Origin: Streptomyces sp. NBC_01803
Lineage (GTDB): Bacteria; Actinomycetota; Actinomycetes; Streptomycetales; Streptomycetaceae
NCBI RefSeq assembly: GCF_035917415.1
Contig: NZ_CP109073.1
Coordinates: 5,388,001 to 5,452,000, forward strand
Direction of reading: 5' to 3'
DNA length: 64,000 nt
Within the stretch, counting starts at the first letter, position 1; every line of letters starts with the position of its first letter. A program made the translations under genes and the position numbers. Shown one piece after another: positions 55,884 through 64,000 of this stretch. The notes below the pieces were generated by a model, which saw nothing but the letters and a program-made list of their open reading frames with translations, was not told where the DNA came from and did no database searches.

Positions 55884-56558
55884 ATGCTCAACAAGTACGC
55901 GCGTGCCTTCTTCACGCGTGTCCTCACTCCCTTCGCCGCCCTGCTGCTCAGGCTGCGGGTGAGCCCGGACGCGGTGACGCTGATCGGCACCGCGGGGGTG
56001 ATGGCGGGAGCACTGGCCTTCTACCCCCGCGGTGAGTTCTTCTGGGGCACCGTCGTCATCACCCTCTTCGTCTTCTCCGACCTCGTCGACGGCAACATGG
56101 CCCGCCAGCTCGGCCGTTCCAGCCGCTGGGGCGCGTTCCTCGACTCCACCCTCGACCGCGTGGCCGACGCGGCGATCTTCACCGGCATCGCGCTGTGGTA
56201 CGCGGGCGGCGGCGACAACCAGCTGCTCTGCGCCGTGACGCTGTTCTGCCTCGCCAGCGGCCAGGTCGTGTCGTACACCAAGGCCAGAGGCGAGAGCATC
56301 GGGCTGCCGGTGGCCGTCAACGGCCTGGTGGAGCGTGCCGAACGGCTCGTGATCACCCTGGTCTGCGGCGGAATCGCGGGCTGGGAGCGGACGTTCGACG
56401 TGCCGCGCATCGGCGTGCTGCTGCCCACCGCGCTGTGGGTGGTGGCCGTCGGCAGCGCGATCACGCTCATCCAGCGGGTCGTCACCGTGCGCCGGGAGTC
56501 CGCCGAAGCGGACGCGGCGGCCCCGCGCGAGCAGCAGCAGGGAAGCGGCCAGACATGA
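55884..56558 (+). CDS. pgsA: Phosphatidylinositol phosphate synthase (CDP-alcohol phosphatidyltransferase)
   Basis: A 224-residue membrane protein with about six helices. The CDP-alcohol phosphatidyltransferase signature D-G-X2-A-R-X8-G-X3-D-X3-D is visible as DGNMARQLGRSSRWGAFLDS followed by TLDR. In actinobacteria this enzyme joins inositol phosphate to CDP-diacylglycerol, the first step of PIM lipids. ATG 55884. It overlaps the acyltransferase by ATGA. Confidence 0.9.
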   Translation: MLNKYARAFFTRVLTPFAALLLRLRVSPDAVTLIGTAGVMAGALAFYPRGEFFWGTVVITLFVFSDLVDGNMARQLGRSSRWGAFLDSTLDRVADAAIFTGIALWYAGGGDNQLLCAVTLFCLASGQVVSYTKARGESIGLPVAVNGLVERAERLVITLVCGGIAGWERTFDVPRIGVLLPTALWVVAVGSAITLIQRVVTVRRESAEADAAAPREQQQGSGQT

Positions 56559-57472
56559 GAGAGCGGCTCGCCGACGGGCTGTACGGACTCGGCTGGACCG
56601 CCGTCAAACGCCTTCCCGAACCGGCCGCGAACGCCCTCGGCCGCCGTGCCGCGGACGTCGCCTGGCGCCGACGTGGCGACGGCGTGCGCCGACTGGAGGC
56701 CAACCTGGCCCGGGTCGTCCCCGACGCCGGCGAGGAGCGGCTGCGCGAGCTGTCCCGCGCGGGCATGCGCAGCTATCTGCGGTACTGGATCGAGTCCTTC
56801 CGGCTGCCGGTCTGGAGCCCCGAGCGGATCAGGGCGTCCTACGCCGGCGAGGACATGCGCCACCTCACCGAGGGACTGGCCCGCGGGCGCGGCGTCATCC
56901 TCGCCCTGCCGCACATGGGCAACTGGGACCTGGCGGGAGCCTGGCTGGTCACCGCGCTGAACACCCCCTTCGTCACGGTCGCCGAGCGGCTGCGGCCCGA
57001 GAGCCTCTACGACCGCTTCGTCGCCTATCGCGAGGGACTCGGCATGGAGGTGCTGCCGCACACCGGCGGCTCGTTCGGCACGCTCGCCCGGCGGCTGCGG
57101 GCCGGCGGCCTGGTGGCCCTGATCGCCGACCGCGACCTGTCCGCCTCGGGCGTGGAGGTCTCGTTCTTCGGCGAGACGGCGCGGATGCCCGCCGGACCTG
57201 CCATGCTGGCCCAGCAGACGGGCGCGCTGCTGCTGCCCGCCGCCCTGTGGTTCGACGACACCCCGGTGATGAGGGGCCGCGTCCACCCGCCGGTCCCGGT
57301 GCCGGAGACCGGCACCCGCGCGGAACGGACGGCGGCCATGACCCAGGCCCTGGCCGACACCTTCGCCGCCGAGATCACCGCGCACCCGCAGGACTGGCAC
57401 ATGCTGCAGCGGCTGTGGACCGCCGACACCGCGCCGGTCCGGACAGCGCCCGAAGGGAGGCGGCCGTCATGA
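56555..57472 (+). CDS. Phosphatidylinositol mannoside acyltransferase (LpxL/PatA-like)
   Basis: A 305-residue lysophospholipid-type acyltransferase of the LABLAT group. The catalytic HX4-type motif is LPHMGNWDLAGAWLV (about residues 126-140), and DRDLSASGVEVSFFGE with AMLAQQTGALLLPAAL follow. The gene order pgsA-acyltransferase-pimA suggests acylation of mannose on phosphatidylinositol mannosides at the inner membrane face. Starts in the pgsA stop (ATGA) and overlaps pimA. Confidence 0.88.
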   Translation: MRERLADGLYGLGWTAVKRLPEPAANALGRRAADVAWRRRGDGVRRLEANLARVVPDAGEERLRELSRAGMRSYLRYWIESFRLPVWSPERIRASYAGEDMRHLTEGLARGRGVILALPHMGNWDLAGAWLVTALNTPFVTVAERLRPESLYDRFVAYREGLGMEVLPHTGGSFGTLARRLRAGGLVALIADRDLSASGVEVSFFGETARMPAGPAMLAQQTGALLLPAALWFDDTPVMRGRVHPPVPVPETGTRAERTAAMTQALADTFAAEITAHPQDWHMLQRLWTADTAPVRTAPEGRRPS

Positions 57473-58629
57473 GGATCGGCATCGTCTGCCCGTACTCCTG
57501 GGACGTCCCCGGCGGCGTGCAGTTCCACATCCGGGACCTGGCCGAGCACCTGATCCGGCTCGGGCACGGCGTCTCGGTCCTCGCCCCCGCCGACGACGAC
57601 ACCCCGTTGCCGCCCTACGTCGTGTCCGCCGGCCGCGCCGTGCCGGTGCCCTACAACGGCTCGGTCGCCCGCCTCAACTTCGGCTTCCTCTCCGCCGCCC
57701 GCGTCCGGCGCTGGGTGCACGACGGCGACTTCCAGGTGCTGCACATCCACGAGCCGGCCGCGCCCTCCCTCGCCCTGCTGACGTGCTGGGCGGCGCGCGG
57801 GCCCATCGTCGCCACGTTCCACACCTCCAACCCCCGCTCCCGCGCGATGATCGCCGCCTACCCGATCCTCCAGCCCGCGCTGGAGAAGATCAGCGCCCGC
57901 ATCGCCGTCAGCGAGTACGCCCGCCGCACCCTGGTCGAGCACCTCGGCGGCGACGCCGTGGTCATCCCCAACGGCGTGGACGTCGGCTTCTTCGCCGACG
58001 CCGGGCCCAAGGCCGAGTGGCAGGGCGGCACCATCGGGTTCATCGGCCGGATCGACGAGCCCCGCAAGGGCCTTCCGGTTCTCATGCGCGCACTGCCGAA
58101 GATCCTCGCCGCCCGCCCGGACACCCGGCTGCTGGTCGCCGGGCGCGGCGACGAGAAGGAGGCCGTGGCCGGGCTGCCGCGTCCGCTGCGGGACCGGGTC
58201 GAGTTCCTGGGCATGGTCAGCGACGAGGACAAGGCGCGGCTGCTGCGCAGCGTCGACCTGTACGTCGCGCCCAACACCGGCGGCGAGAGCTTCGGCATCA
58301 TTCTGGTCGAGGCCATGTCGGCCGGCGCCCCCGTGCTCGCCAGCGATCTCGACGCCTTCGCCCAGGTGCTCGACGGGGGAGGGGCCGGCGAGCTGTTCCG
58401 CAATGAGGACGCCGACGCCCTCGCCCGATCCGCCGTGCGGCTGCTGGGCGACCCCGGACGGCTGGCCGAGCTGCGCGAGCGCGGCAGCGCCCACGTGCGC
58501 CGGTTCGACTGGTCCACGGTGGGCGCCGACATCCTCGCCGTCTACGAGACGGTCACCGCCGGCGCCGAGGCCGTGGCGCCCGACGACCGGGTCGGGCTGC
58601 TCGGCCGGCTCGGCTTCGCCCGCGACTGA
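57469..58629 (+). CDS. pimA: Phosphatidylinositol alpha-mannosyltransferase (GT4)
   Basis: A 386-residue GT-B glycosyltransferase. The N-terminal GIVCPYSWDVPGGVQFHIRD, the HIHEPAAPSLALL acceptor loop, IGFIGRIDEPRKGLPVLMRA and the donor-site APNTGGESFGIILVEAMSAG match PimA, which moves the first mannose from GDP-mannose to phosphatidylinositol. It is the third gene of the co-translated lipid operon, starting inside the acyltransferase stop. Confidence 0.9.
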   Translation: MRIGIVCPYSWDVPGGVQFHIRDLAEHLIRLGHGVSVLAPADDDTPLPPYVVSAGRAVPVPYNGSVARLNFGFLSAARVRRWVHDGDFQVLHIHEPAAPSLALLTCWAARGPIVATFHTSNPRSRAMIAAYPILQPALEKISARIAVSEYARRTLVEHLGGDAVVIPNGVDVGFFADAGPKAEWQGGTIGFIGRIDEPRKGLPVLMRALPKILAARPDTRLLVAGRGDEKEAVAGLPRPLRDRVEFLGMVSDEDKARLLRSVDLYVAPNTGGESFGIILVEAMSAGAPVLASDLDAFAQVLDGGGAGELFRNEDADALARSAVRLLGDPGRLAELRERGSAHVRRFDWSTVGADILAVYETVTAGAEAVAPDDRVGLLGRLGFARD

Positions 58630-58701
58630 CGGTCGGCCCGGCCCGGCCCCGGGAACCCGGGCGCCGGGGACCAGCGCCGCGGCCCGGTAGGGTGACCGGG
58701 C

Positions 58702-59262
58702 GTGACCACAGTGATCTGGATCGCCGCCGCCCTGGTCCTCTTCGGCCTTTATCTCAGCTGGACCGCCGGTCGGCTGGACCGGCTGCACGCGCGGATCGAC
58801 GCGGCCAGGGCGGCGTTGGACGCCCAGCTCCTGCGCCGCGCCTCCATCGCCCAGGAGCTGGCCACCGCCGGGGTCTTCGACCCGGCCGCCTCGATGGTCC
58901 TCTACCAGGCGGCGCACGCCGCCCGGCTGGCTCGGGACGAGCAGCGCGAGGTCGCCGAGAGCGAGCTGAGCCAGGCCCTGCGCGCCGTCTTCGCGGAGCG
59001 GGCCCAGGTCAGGGCGGTGTGCGACGCCCCCGGCGGCGAGGCCAGCGCCGAGGAGCTGGTCGCGGCCGTACGCCGGGTGCCGATGGCGCGGCGCTTCCAC
59101 AACGACGCGGTCCGCGCCGCCCGCGCCGTGCGCAGGCACCGCATGGTCCGCTGGTTCCGGCTGGCCGGACACGCGCCGTTCCCGCTCGCCTTCGAGATGG
59201 ACGACGAGCCGCCCGCCTCGCTGAACGACTACGCCGTACAAGGCGAAGGACCGGGCCACTGA
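58702..59262 (+). CDS. LemA-like membrane-anchored coiled-coil protein
   Basis: A 186-residue protein with one N-terminal membrane helix (VIWIAAALVLFGLYLS) and then helical coiled-coil-like segments (RLDRLHARIDAARAALDAQL and EVAESELSQALRAVFAER). The spacing recalls LemA proteins, but similarity is weak. TAGGGT (58688-58693) lies 8 bases before the GTG start and suggests a leaderless mRNA. The function is unknown. Confidence 0.65.
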   Translation: MTTVIWIAAALVLFGLYLSWTAGRLDRLHARIDAARAALDAQLLRRASIAQELATAGVFDPAASMVLYQAAHAARLARDEQREVAESELSQALRAVFAERAQVRAVCDAPGGEASAEELVAAVRRVPMARRFHNDAVRAARAVRRHRMVRWFRLAGHAPFPLAFEMDDEPPASLNDYAVQGEGPGH

Positions 59263-59364
59263 ACGACGATTGGCCCTTTCCGGCCGGGCCACCGTGCGGT
59301 GTCATCGAGGCGGTGGCATCCGTTCGTGCGCTCCGCCACTCGTGGTCCGCTTTCGAACGGCTCT

Positions 59365-59386
59365 ACGATGGTTCCCGTTGAACCAT
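59365..59386 (+). promoter_or_regulatory. Possible pdxS operator/promoter
   Basis: A -10-like TACGAT (59365-59370) overlaps a perfect 7-bp inverted repeat, atggttc (59368-59374) and gaaccat (59380-59386) with a 5-base spacer, 53 bases before the pdxS start. A second shorter repeat, gaaccattgttc, follows on. The position over the promoter suggests a repressor or activator site, perhaps for a MocR-type PdxR regulator. Confidence 0.45.
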
Positions 59387-59438
59387 TGTTCTCCTTATGT
59401 CGTGAGTTCCGCGCTTTCCGTCGAGTGAGGTCGAATCC

Positions 59439-60353
59439 GTGTCCAGCACGTCCCCCAGTACCACCCAGGCCCCGGAGACCGGCACCGCGCGCGTCAAGCG
59501 CGGCATGGCCGAGCAGCTCAAGAACGGCGTGATCATGGACGTCGTCACGCCCGAGCAGGCCAAGATCGCCGAGGACGCGGGCGCCGTCGCCGTCATGGCG
59601 CTGGAGCGGGTCCCGGCCGACATCCGCAAGGACGGCGGGGTGGCCCGGATGTCCGACCCGGACATGATCGACGGCATCATCGAGGCCGTCTCCATCCCCG
59701 TGATGGCCAAGTCCCGCATCGGCCACCTGGTCGAGGCGCAGGTCCTCCAGGCGCTCGGCGTGGACTACATCGACGAGTCCGAGGTCCTCACCCCGGCCGA
59801 CGAGGTCAACCACACCGACAAGTGGGCCTTCACCACGCCGTTCGTCTGCGGCGCCACCAACCTGGGCGAGGCCCTGCGCCGCATCGCCGAGGGCGCGGCG
59901 ATGATCCGCTCCAAGGGCGAGGCCGGCACCGGCAACGTCGTGGAGGCCGTGCGCCACATGCGGCAGATCAAGAACGAGATCTCCCGCCTGCGGGGCCTGG
60001 ACAACAACGAGCTGTTCGGCGCCGCCAAGGAGCTGCGGGCCCCCTACGAGCTGGTCAAGGAGGTCGCCGAGCTGGGCAAGCTGCCGGTCGTGCTGTTCTC
60101 CGCCGGCGGCGTGGCCACCCCGGCCGACGCGGCGCTGATGCGGCAGCTCGGCGCCGAGGGCGTGTTCGTCGGCTCCGGCATCTTCAAGTCCGGCGACCCG
60201 GCCAAGCGCGCCGCCGCGATCGTGAAGGCCACCACCTTCTACGACGACCCCAAGATCATCGCCGACGTCTCGCGCGGCCTGGGCGAGGCCATGGTCGGCA
60301 TCAACATCGACACTCTGCCCGAGGGCGAGCGCTACGCCTCTCGCGGCTGGTGA
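59439..60353 (+). CDS. pdxS: Pyridoxal 5'-phosphate synthase, synthase subunit
   Basis: A 304-residue PdxS barrel that makes PLP from ribose-5-phosphate, glyceraldehyde-3-phosphate and ammonia. [20 protein letters not shown] starts the core; the catalytic lysine lies in [14 protein letters not shown], and [13 protein letters not shown] and [16 protein letters not shown] form the phosphate sites. The GTG start at 59439. It overlaps or nearly touches pdxT, its ammonia-donating partner. Confidence 0.97.
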   Translation: MSSTSPSTTQAPETGTARVKRGMAEQLKNGVIMDVVTPEQAKIAEDAGAVAVMALERVPADIRKDGGVARMSDPDMIDGIIEAVSIPVMAKSRIGHLVEAQVLQALGVDYIDESEVLTPADEVNHTDKWAFTTPFVCGATNLGEALRRIAEGAAMIRSKGEAGTGNVVEAVRHMRQIKNEISRLRGLDNNELFGAAKELRAPYELVKEVAELGKLPVVLFSAGGVATPADAALMRQLGAEGVFVGSGIFKSGDPAKRAAAIVKATTFYDDPKIIADVSRGLGEAMVGINIDTLPEGERYASRGW

Positions 60354-60373
60354 GTGAGCGAGGCACGGCGCGC

Positions 60374-60964
60374 GTGAGTTCCCCTGTCATCGGTGTCCTC
60401 GCCCTCCAGGGCGACGTCCGGGAGCACCTCGCCGCGCTGGACGCGGTCGGCGCGCGGACCGCGTCCGTGCGCCGGCCCGAGGAGCTGGCGGCGGTCGACG
60501 GCCTGGTCATCCCCGGCGGCGAGTCCACCACCATGTCCAAGCTGGCGGCCGTCTTCGGCCTGCTGGAGCCGCTGCGCGAGCGGGTGCGGAGCGGCATGCC
60601 CGCGTACGGCTCCTGCGCCGGGATGATCATGCTCGCCGACAAGATCCTGGACCCGCGCGCGGGTCAGGAGACCATCGGCGGCATCGACATGATCATCCGG
60701 CGCAACGCCTTCGGGCGGCAGAACGAGTCCTTCGAGGCGGCGGTTCGGGTCGCCGGCGTCGACGGCGACCCGGTCGAGGGTGTCTTCATCCGGGCGCCCT
60801 GGGTCGAGTCCCTCGGCCCGCGCGCGGAGTCGATCGCGGAGTACGACGGGCACAGCGTCGCCGTCCGCCAGGACCGCCTGCTGGCCACCGCGTTCCACCC
60901 CGAGCTGACCGGCGACCACCGGGTGCACGCCCTGTTCGCCGAGATGGTGCGCACGGCGGGGTAG
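60374..60964 (+). CDS. pdxT: Pyridoxal 5'-phosphate synthase, glutaminase subunit
   Basis: A 196-residue class I glutamine amidotransferase. [16 protein letters not shown] starts the protein, the nucleophile Cys is in [15 protein letters not shown], and the His-Glu pair appears in [17 protein letters not shown] 60374 matches the usual N-terminus ([10 protein letters not shown]). An in-frame GTG at 60350 overlaps the pdxS stop (GTGA) and would add eight residues; it is a plausible alternative and would couple translation. Confidence 0.94.
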   Translation: MSSPVIGVLALQGDVREHLAALDAVGARTASVRRPEELAAVDGLVIPGGESTTMSKLAAVFGLLEPLRERVRSGMPAYGSCAGMIMLADKILDPRAGQETIGGIDMIIRRNAFGRQNESFEAAVRVAGVDGDPVEGVFIRAPWVESLGPRAESIAEYDGHSVAVRQDRLLATAFHPELTGDHRVHALFAEMVRTAG

Positions 60965-61025
60965 GCGGCGGCCGGTAGGATCACGGCGTCGGGTTTGAAG
61001 TCGGTGACATCGAAGGAGCAGCGCT

Positions 61026-61778
61026 GTGTCCGGCCACTCCAAGTGGGCAACCACCAAGCACAAGAAGGCCGTGATCGATGCCAAGCGCGGCAAGCTGTTC
61101 GCGAAGCTGATCAAGAACATCGAGGTCGCGGCCCGGACCGGCGGCGCCGACCCGGACGGCAACCCCACGCTCTACGACGCCATCCAGAAGGCCAAGAAGA
61201 GCTCGGTGCCCAACACCAACATCGACCGGGCCGTCAAGCGCGGCGCGGGCCTTGAAGCCGGTGGTGCCGACTACCAGACGATCATGTACGAGGGCTACGG
61301 CCCCAACGGTGTCGCCGTGCTGATCGAGTGCCTGACGGACAACCGCAACCGGGCCGCCTCGGACGTGCGCGTCGCCATGACCCGCAACGGCGGCTCCATG
61401 GCCGACCCCGGCTCCGTGTCGTACCTGTTCCACCGGAAGGGCGTCGTCCTCGTTCCCAAGGGCGGACTGGCCGAGGACGACGTGCTGGGCGCGGTGCTGG
61501 ACGCCGGTGCCGAGGAGGTCAACGACCTGGGCGAGTCGTACGAGGTGATCAGCGAGGCGGGCGACCTGGTGGCGGTGCGGACCGCGCTCCAGGAGGCCGG
61601 TATCGACTACGACTCGGCGGAGGCGGGCTTCCTGCCGACCATGCAGGTCGAGCTGGACGAGGACGGCGCCCGGAAGATCTTCCGTCTGATCGACGCGCTG
61701 GAGGACAGCGACGACGTGCAGAACGTCTTCGCGAACTTCGACGTCCCGGACGACGTCATGGCGAAGGTCGACGCCTAG
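61026..61778 (+). CDS. YebC/PmpR-family DNA-binding or translation-associated protein
   Basis: A 250-residue YebC/TACO1 protein. The N-terminus [20 protein letters not shown] with [16 protein letters not shown], and then [20 protein letters not shown], are diagnostic. Members have been described as transcription regulators, and more recently as factors that relieve ribosome stalling at proline-rich stretches. It lies before ruvC as in most actinobacteria. The GTG start is at 61026. Confidence 0.94.
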   Translation: MSGHSKWATTKHKKAVIDAKRGKLFAKLIKNIEVAARTGGADPDGNPTLYDAIQKAKKSSVPNTNIDRAVKRGAGLEAGGADYQTIMYEGYGPNGVAVLIECLTDNRNRAASDVRVAMTRNGGSMADPGSVSYLFHRKGVVLVPKGGLAEDDVLGAVLDAGAEEVNDLGESYEVISEAGDLVAVRTALQEAGIDYDSAEAGFLPTMQVELDEDGARKIFRLIDALEDSDDVQNVFANFDVPDDVMAKVDA

Positions 61779-61911
61779 CCCTTCCCGGCCGGGCCTTCCC
61801 CGCCTGGGGGCTCTCGTCCCATCGGGTGAGGGCGGCGGGGGTGGATTGTCGGTGGGGGCCGGTAGCCTGCCAGCGGAGTTGATCTGTCGTGGCGAGTGAG
61901 GGGGAGTGCCG

Positions 61912-62466
61912 GTGCGCGTGCTGGGCGTGGATCCCGGGCTCACCCGCTGTGGGGTCGGCGTCGTGGAGGGTGCCGCCGGGCGGCCGTTGCGGATGGCCGC
62001 CGTCGGTGTCGTGCGGACGCCCGCCGCCGCCGAGACCGCCGACCGCCTCGTGCTGATCGAGCGCGGCATCGAGGAGTGGCTCGACGCGCACCAGCCGGAG
62101 GCGGTCGCCGTCGAGCGCGTCTTCAGCCAGCACAACGTCCGCACCGTCATGGGCACCGCCCAGGCCAGCGCCGTGGCCATGCTGTGCGCCGCCCGGCGCG
62201 GGCTGCCGGTCGCGCTGCACACGCCGAGCGAGGTCAAGGCCGCCGTCACCGGCAGCGGCCGGGCCGACAAGGCGCAGGTCGGAGCCATGGTCACCCGCCT
62301 GCTGCGGCTCGACGCGCCGCCCCGGCCCGCCGACGCGGCCGACGCGCTCGCCCTGGCCATCTGTCATATCTGGCGCGCCCCCGCCCAGGACCGTCTCCGG
62401 CGGGCGCGCGCGGCGGCGCGGTCCGGCCCCGCCGCACCCCGCTCGAAGGGCACCATTCCGTCATGA
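61912..62466 (+). CDS. ruvC: Holliday junction resolvase RuvC
   Basis: A 184-residue RNase H-fold endonuclease that cuts Holliday junctions. Catalytic acids lie in [24 protein letters not shown] and [18 protein letters not shown] 61912 (RVLGVDPGL) is chosen because the GAGGGGG site at 61898 then has normal spacing; GTG 61906 would be too close. It is co-translated with ruvA by an ATGA overlap. Confidence 0.95.
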   Translation: MRVLGVDPGLTRCGVGVVEGAAGRPLRMAAVGVVRTPAAAETADRLVLIERGIEEWLDAHQPEAVAVERVFSQHNVRTVMGTAQASAVAMLCAARRGLPVALHTPSEVKAAVTGSGRADKAQVGAMVTRLLRLDAPPRPADAADALALAICHIWRAPAQDRLRRARAAARSGPAAPRSKGTIPS

Positions 62467-63104
62467 TCGCCTTCGTCTCCGGGCTGGTCGCCGCCCTGGC
62501 CCCCGACCGCGCCGTGGTCGAGGTCGGCGGCGTCGGGATCGCCGTCCAGTGCACGCCGGGCACCCTGGCGGAGCTGCGCCTGGGGCAGCCCGCCCGGCTC
62601 GCCACCTCACTGGTCGTCCGCGAGGACTCCCTCACCCTCTACGGCTTCGCGGACGACGACGAGCGCCAGGTCTTCGAGCTGCTCCAGACCGCGAGCGGCG
62701 TCGGGCCGCGCCTGGCGCAGGCCATGCTCGCCGCGCACAGCCCGGACGCCCTGCGCCTCGCCGTGGCCACCGGCGACGAGAAGGCGCTCATGGCGGTGTC
62801 CGGCATCGGTAAGAAGGGCGCCCAGAAGCTGCTTCTGGAGCTGCGGGACCGGCTCGGCGCGCCGGTCGGCACGGGCGCGCCCGCCGCCCGGGCCATGGCG
62901 GGTGCGGTGGGCGCGGCGGGCGCGCCCGACTGGCGCGAGCAGGTGCACACCGCGCTGGTCGGCCTCGGCTACGCGCCCCGCGAGGCCGAGCAGGCGATCG
63001 CCGCCGTCGCCCCGCCGGACGGCACCGCCCGGGCCGACGGCGCCGAGCCCTCCGTCGGCCGGCTGCTGCGCGCCGCCCTCCAGACCCTGAACCGCGCCAG
63101 GTGA
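62463..63104 (+). CDS. ruvA: Holliday junction helicase subunit RuvA
   Basis: A 213-residue RuvA. The N-terminal OB domain ([20 protein letters not shown]) is followed by two helix-hairpin-helix motifs ([20 protein letters not shown] and [20 protein letters not shown]), an Ala/Gly-rich linker and the C-terminal domain III that binds RuvB ([20 protein letters not shown]). It starts in the ruvC stop. Confidence 0.95.
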   Translation: MIAFVSGLVAALAPDRAVVEVGGVGIAVQCTPGTLAELRLGQPARLATSLVVREDSLTLYGFADDDERQVFELLQTASGVGPRLAQAMLAAHSPDALRLAVATGDEKALMAVSGIGKKGAQKLLLELRDRLGAPVGTGAPAARAMAGAVGAAGAPDWREQVHTALVGLGYAPREAEQAIAAVAPPDGTARADGAEPSVGRLLRAALQTLNRAR

Positions 63105-63171
63105 GCGTCGCGCGCCGCCGCGCCCGGCCCGGGCGGCCTGTCCATCCACCGACGCGAGGAGGCGAACGACC

Positions 63172-64000
63172 ATGAGCTGGGACGAGGACGTGCCCGTCGA
63201 CCCCGAGCGGCTGGTCGGCGCCGCCGCCGACGGTGAGGATCTCGCCGTCGAGGCCGCGCTGCGGCCCAAGGACCTGGGGGAGTTCATCGGCCAGACCCGG
63301 GTCCGCGAGCAGCTCGACCTGGTGCTGCGCGCCGCGCGCGCCCGGGGGGCGACCGCCGACCACGTGCTGCTCTCCGGCGCCCCGGGGCTGGGCAAGACCA
63401 CCCTGTCCATGATCGTCGCGGCCGAGATGGGCGCCCCGATCCGCATCACCTCGGGACCGGCCATCCAGCACGCCGGCGACCTCGCCGCGATCCTGTCCTC
63501 CCTCGCCGAGGGAGAGGTGCTCTTCCTCGACGAGATCCACCGCATGTCGCGGCCCGCTGAGGAGATGCTCTACATGGCGATGGAGGACTTCCGGGTCGAC
63601 GTGGTCGTCGGCAAGGGGCCCGGCGCCACCGCGATCCCACTGGAGCTGCCGCCGTTCACCCTGGTCGGCGCGACCACCCGGGCCGGGCTGCTGCCGCCGC
63701 CGCTGCGCGACCGGTTCGGCTTCACCGGGCACATGGAGTTCTACGCGCCCGCCGAGCTGGAGCGGGTCGTCCACCGCTCCGCCCGGTTGCTGAACGTGGA
63801 GGTGACCCCGGAGGGCGCGGCGGAGATCGCCGGCCGCTCCCGTGGCACCCCGCGCATCGCCAACCGGCTGCTGCGCCGCGTGCGGGACTACGCCCAGGTC
63901 CGGGCGGACGGCCTGGTCGACAAGGAGGCGGCGACCCGGGCCCTGGCCGTGTACGAGGTGGACGACCGGGGCCTGGACCGGCTGGACCGCGCGGTGCTGC
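63172..64000 (+). CDS. ruvB: Holliday junction helicase subunit RuvB, 5' part
   Basis: The first 276 codons of RuvB, a hexameric AAA+ motor for branch migration; the gene runs off the window. Walker A is [18 protein letters not shown], Walker B is [19 protein letters not shown], sensor 1 is [20 protein letters not shown] and the arginine-finger and sensor 2 regions ([18 protein letters not shown]) follow. ATG 63172 lies behind GAGGAGG. Confidence 0.96.
   Translation, partial: MSWDEDVPVDPERLVGAAADGEDLAVEAALRPKDLGEFIGQTRVREQLDLVLRAARARGATADHVLLSGAPGLGKTTLSMIVAAEMGAPIRITSGPAIQHAGDLAAILSSLAEGEVLFLDEIHRMSRPAEEMLYMAMEDFRVDVVVGKGPGATAIPLELPPFTLVGATTRAGLLPPPLRDRFGFTGHMEFYAPAELERVVHRSARLLNVEVTPEGAAEIAGRSRGTPRIANRLLRRVRDYAQVRADGLVDKEAATRALAVYEVDDRGLDRLDRAVL

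Overview
The window reads as chromosomal DNA of a Streptomyces or very close relative. GC is very high throughout, GTG starts are common, many genes overlap by ATGA or GTGA, and several promoters sit so close to the start that leaderless transcripts are likely. Marker genes agree: ssgB (sporulation-specific SsgA-like protein), the pgsA / acyltransferase / pimA lipid operon, a bacterial NHEJ pair (ku and a LigD-type polymerase), and a split pdxS-pdxT. Most of the window is core chromosome with genes in the order usual for streptomycetes, from pheT at the left edge to ruvB at the right edge; both edge genes are cut by the window.

Left part (1-9600): the end of pheT, the divergent LigD-polymerase/ku pair, a 3-hydroxyacyl-CoA dehydrogenase, a Tat-exported GH10-like hydrolase, then a worn-out stretch (5640-6925) with simple repeats, a decayed second copy of the hydrolase, a DUF1918 gene, and fragments of an EamA transporter and a PLP aminotransferase. 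A histidine-phosphatase-like gene without its catalytic histidines, a DinB-like gene and a phytoene-dehydrogenase-like FAD enzyme follow.

Arginine block (9650-25071): argC-argJ-argB-argD-argR form one tightly packed operon behind a good sigma-70 type promoter with an ARG-like half site. The block is then interrupted by an accessory island (14800-19501) of remnants: a broken STAND/NB-ARC ATPase and its truncated partner, an IS630 fragment, a frameshifted phage minor-head protein, a two-gene unit with a frameshifted secreted protein, a transposase stub, an intact aminoglycoside-phosphotransferase-like gene, and an internally deleted IS5-type element with recognisable terminal inverted repeats. 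A polyprenyl synthase, a PARG-like macrodomain protein and a PNPOx-like protein follow, then argG-argH with their own promoter and ARG-like repeats.

Middle part (25068-44576): an operon of circularly permuted ATP-grasp, alpha-E and transglutaminase genes; an aldo/keto reductase; a PlsC acyltransferase; a GDPD; GNATs; small membrane proteins; and a methionine ABC transporter locus with a cysteine-rich leader peptide upstream, in which metN runs directly into metQ and the permease metI is absent. A cobalamin group follows: cbiET, a bluB-cobT fusion with a very long Val-Pro repeat linker, and a CysG-like cobA. An rRNA/tRNA methyltransferase and a Ser/Thr kinase end this part.

Right part (44700-64000): a four-tRNA cluster (Gly-Cys-Val-Val), pabB-pabC, small membrane proteins, a CGNR regulator, ssgB, tRNA-Val(CAC), thrS, a HIT protein, the PIM lipid operon, pdxST, yebC and ruvCAB.

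I see no CRISPR array, no rRNA, no intact prophage and no biosynthetic gene cluster. The most unusual items are the bluB-cobT repeat linker, the metN-metQ junction that lacks metI, the prenyl synthase with a small Thr/Pro-rich gene upstream (possible encapsulin cargo), and the layered remnants of the accessory island.
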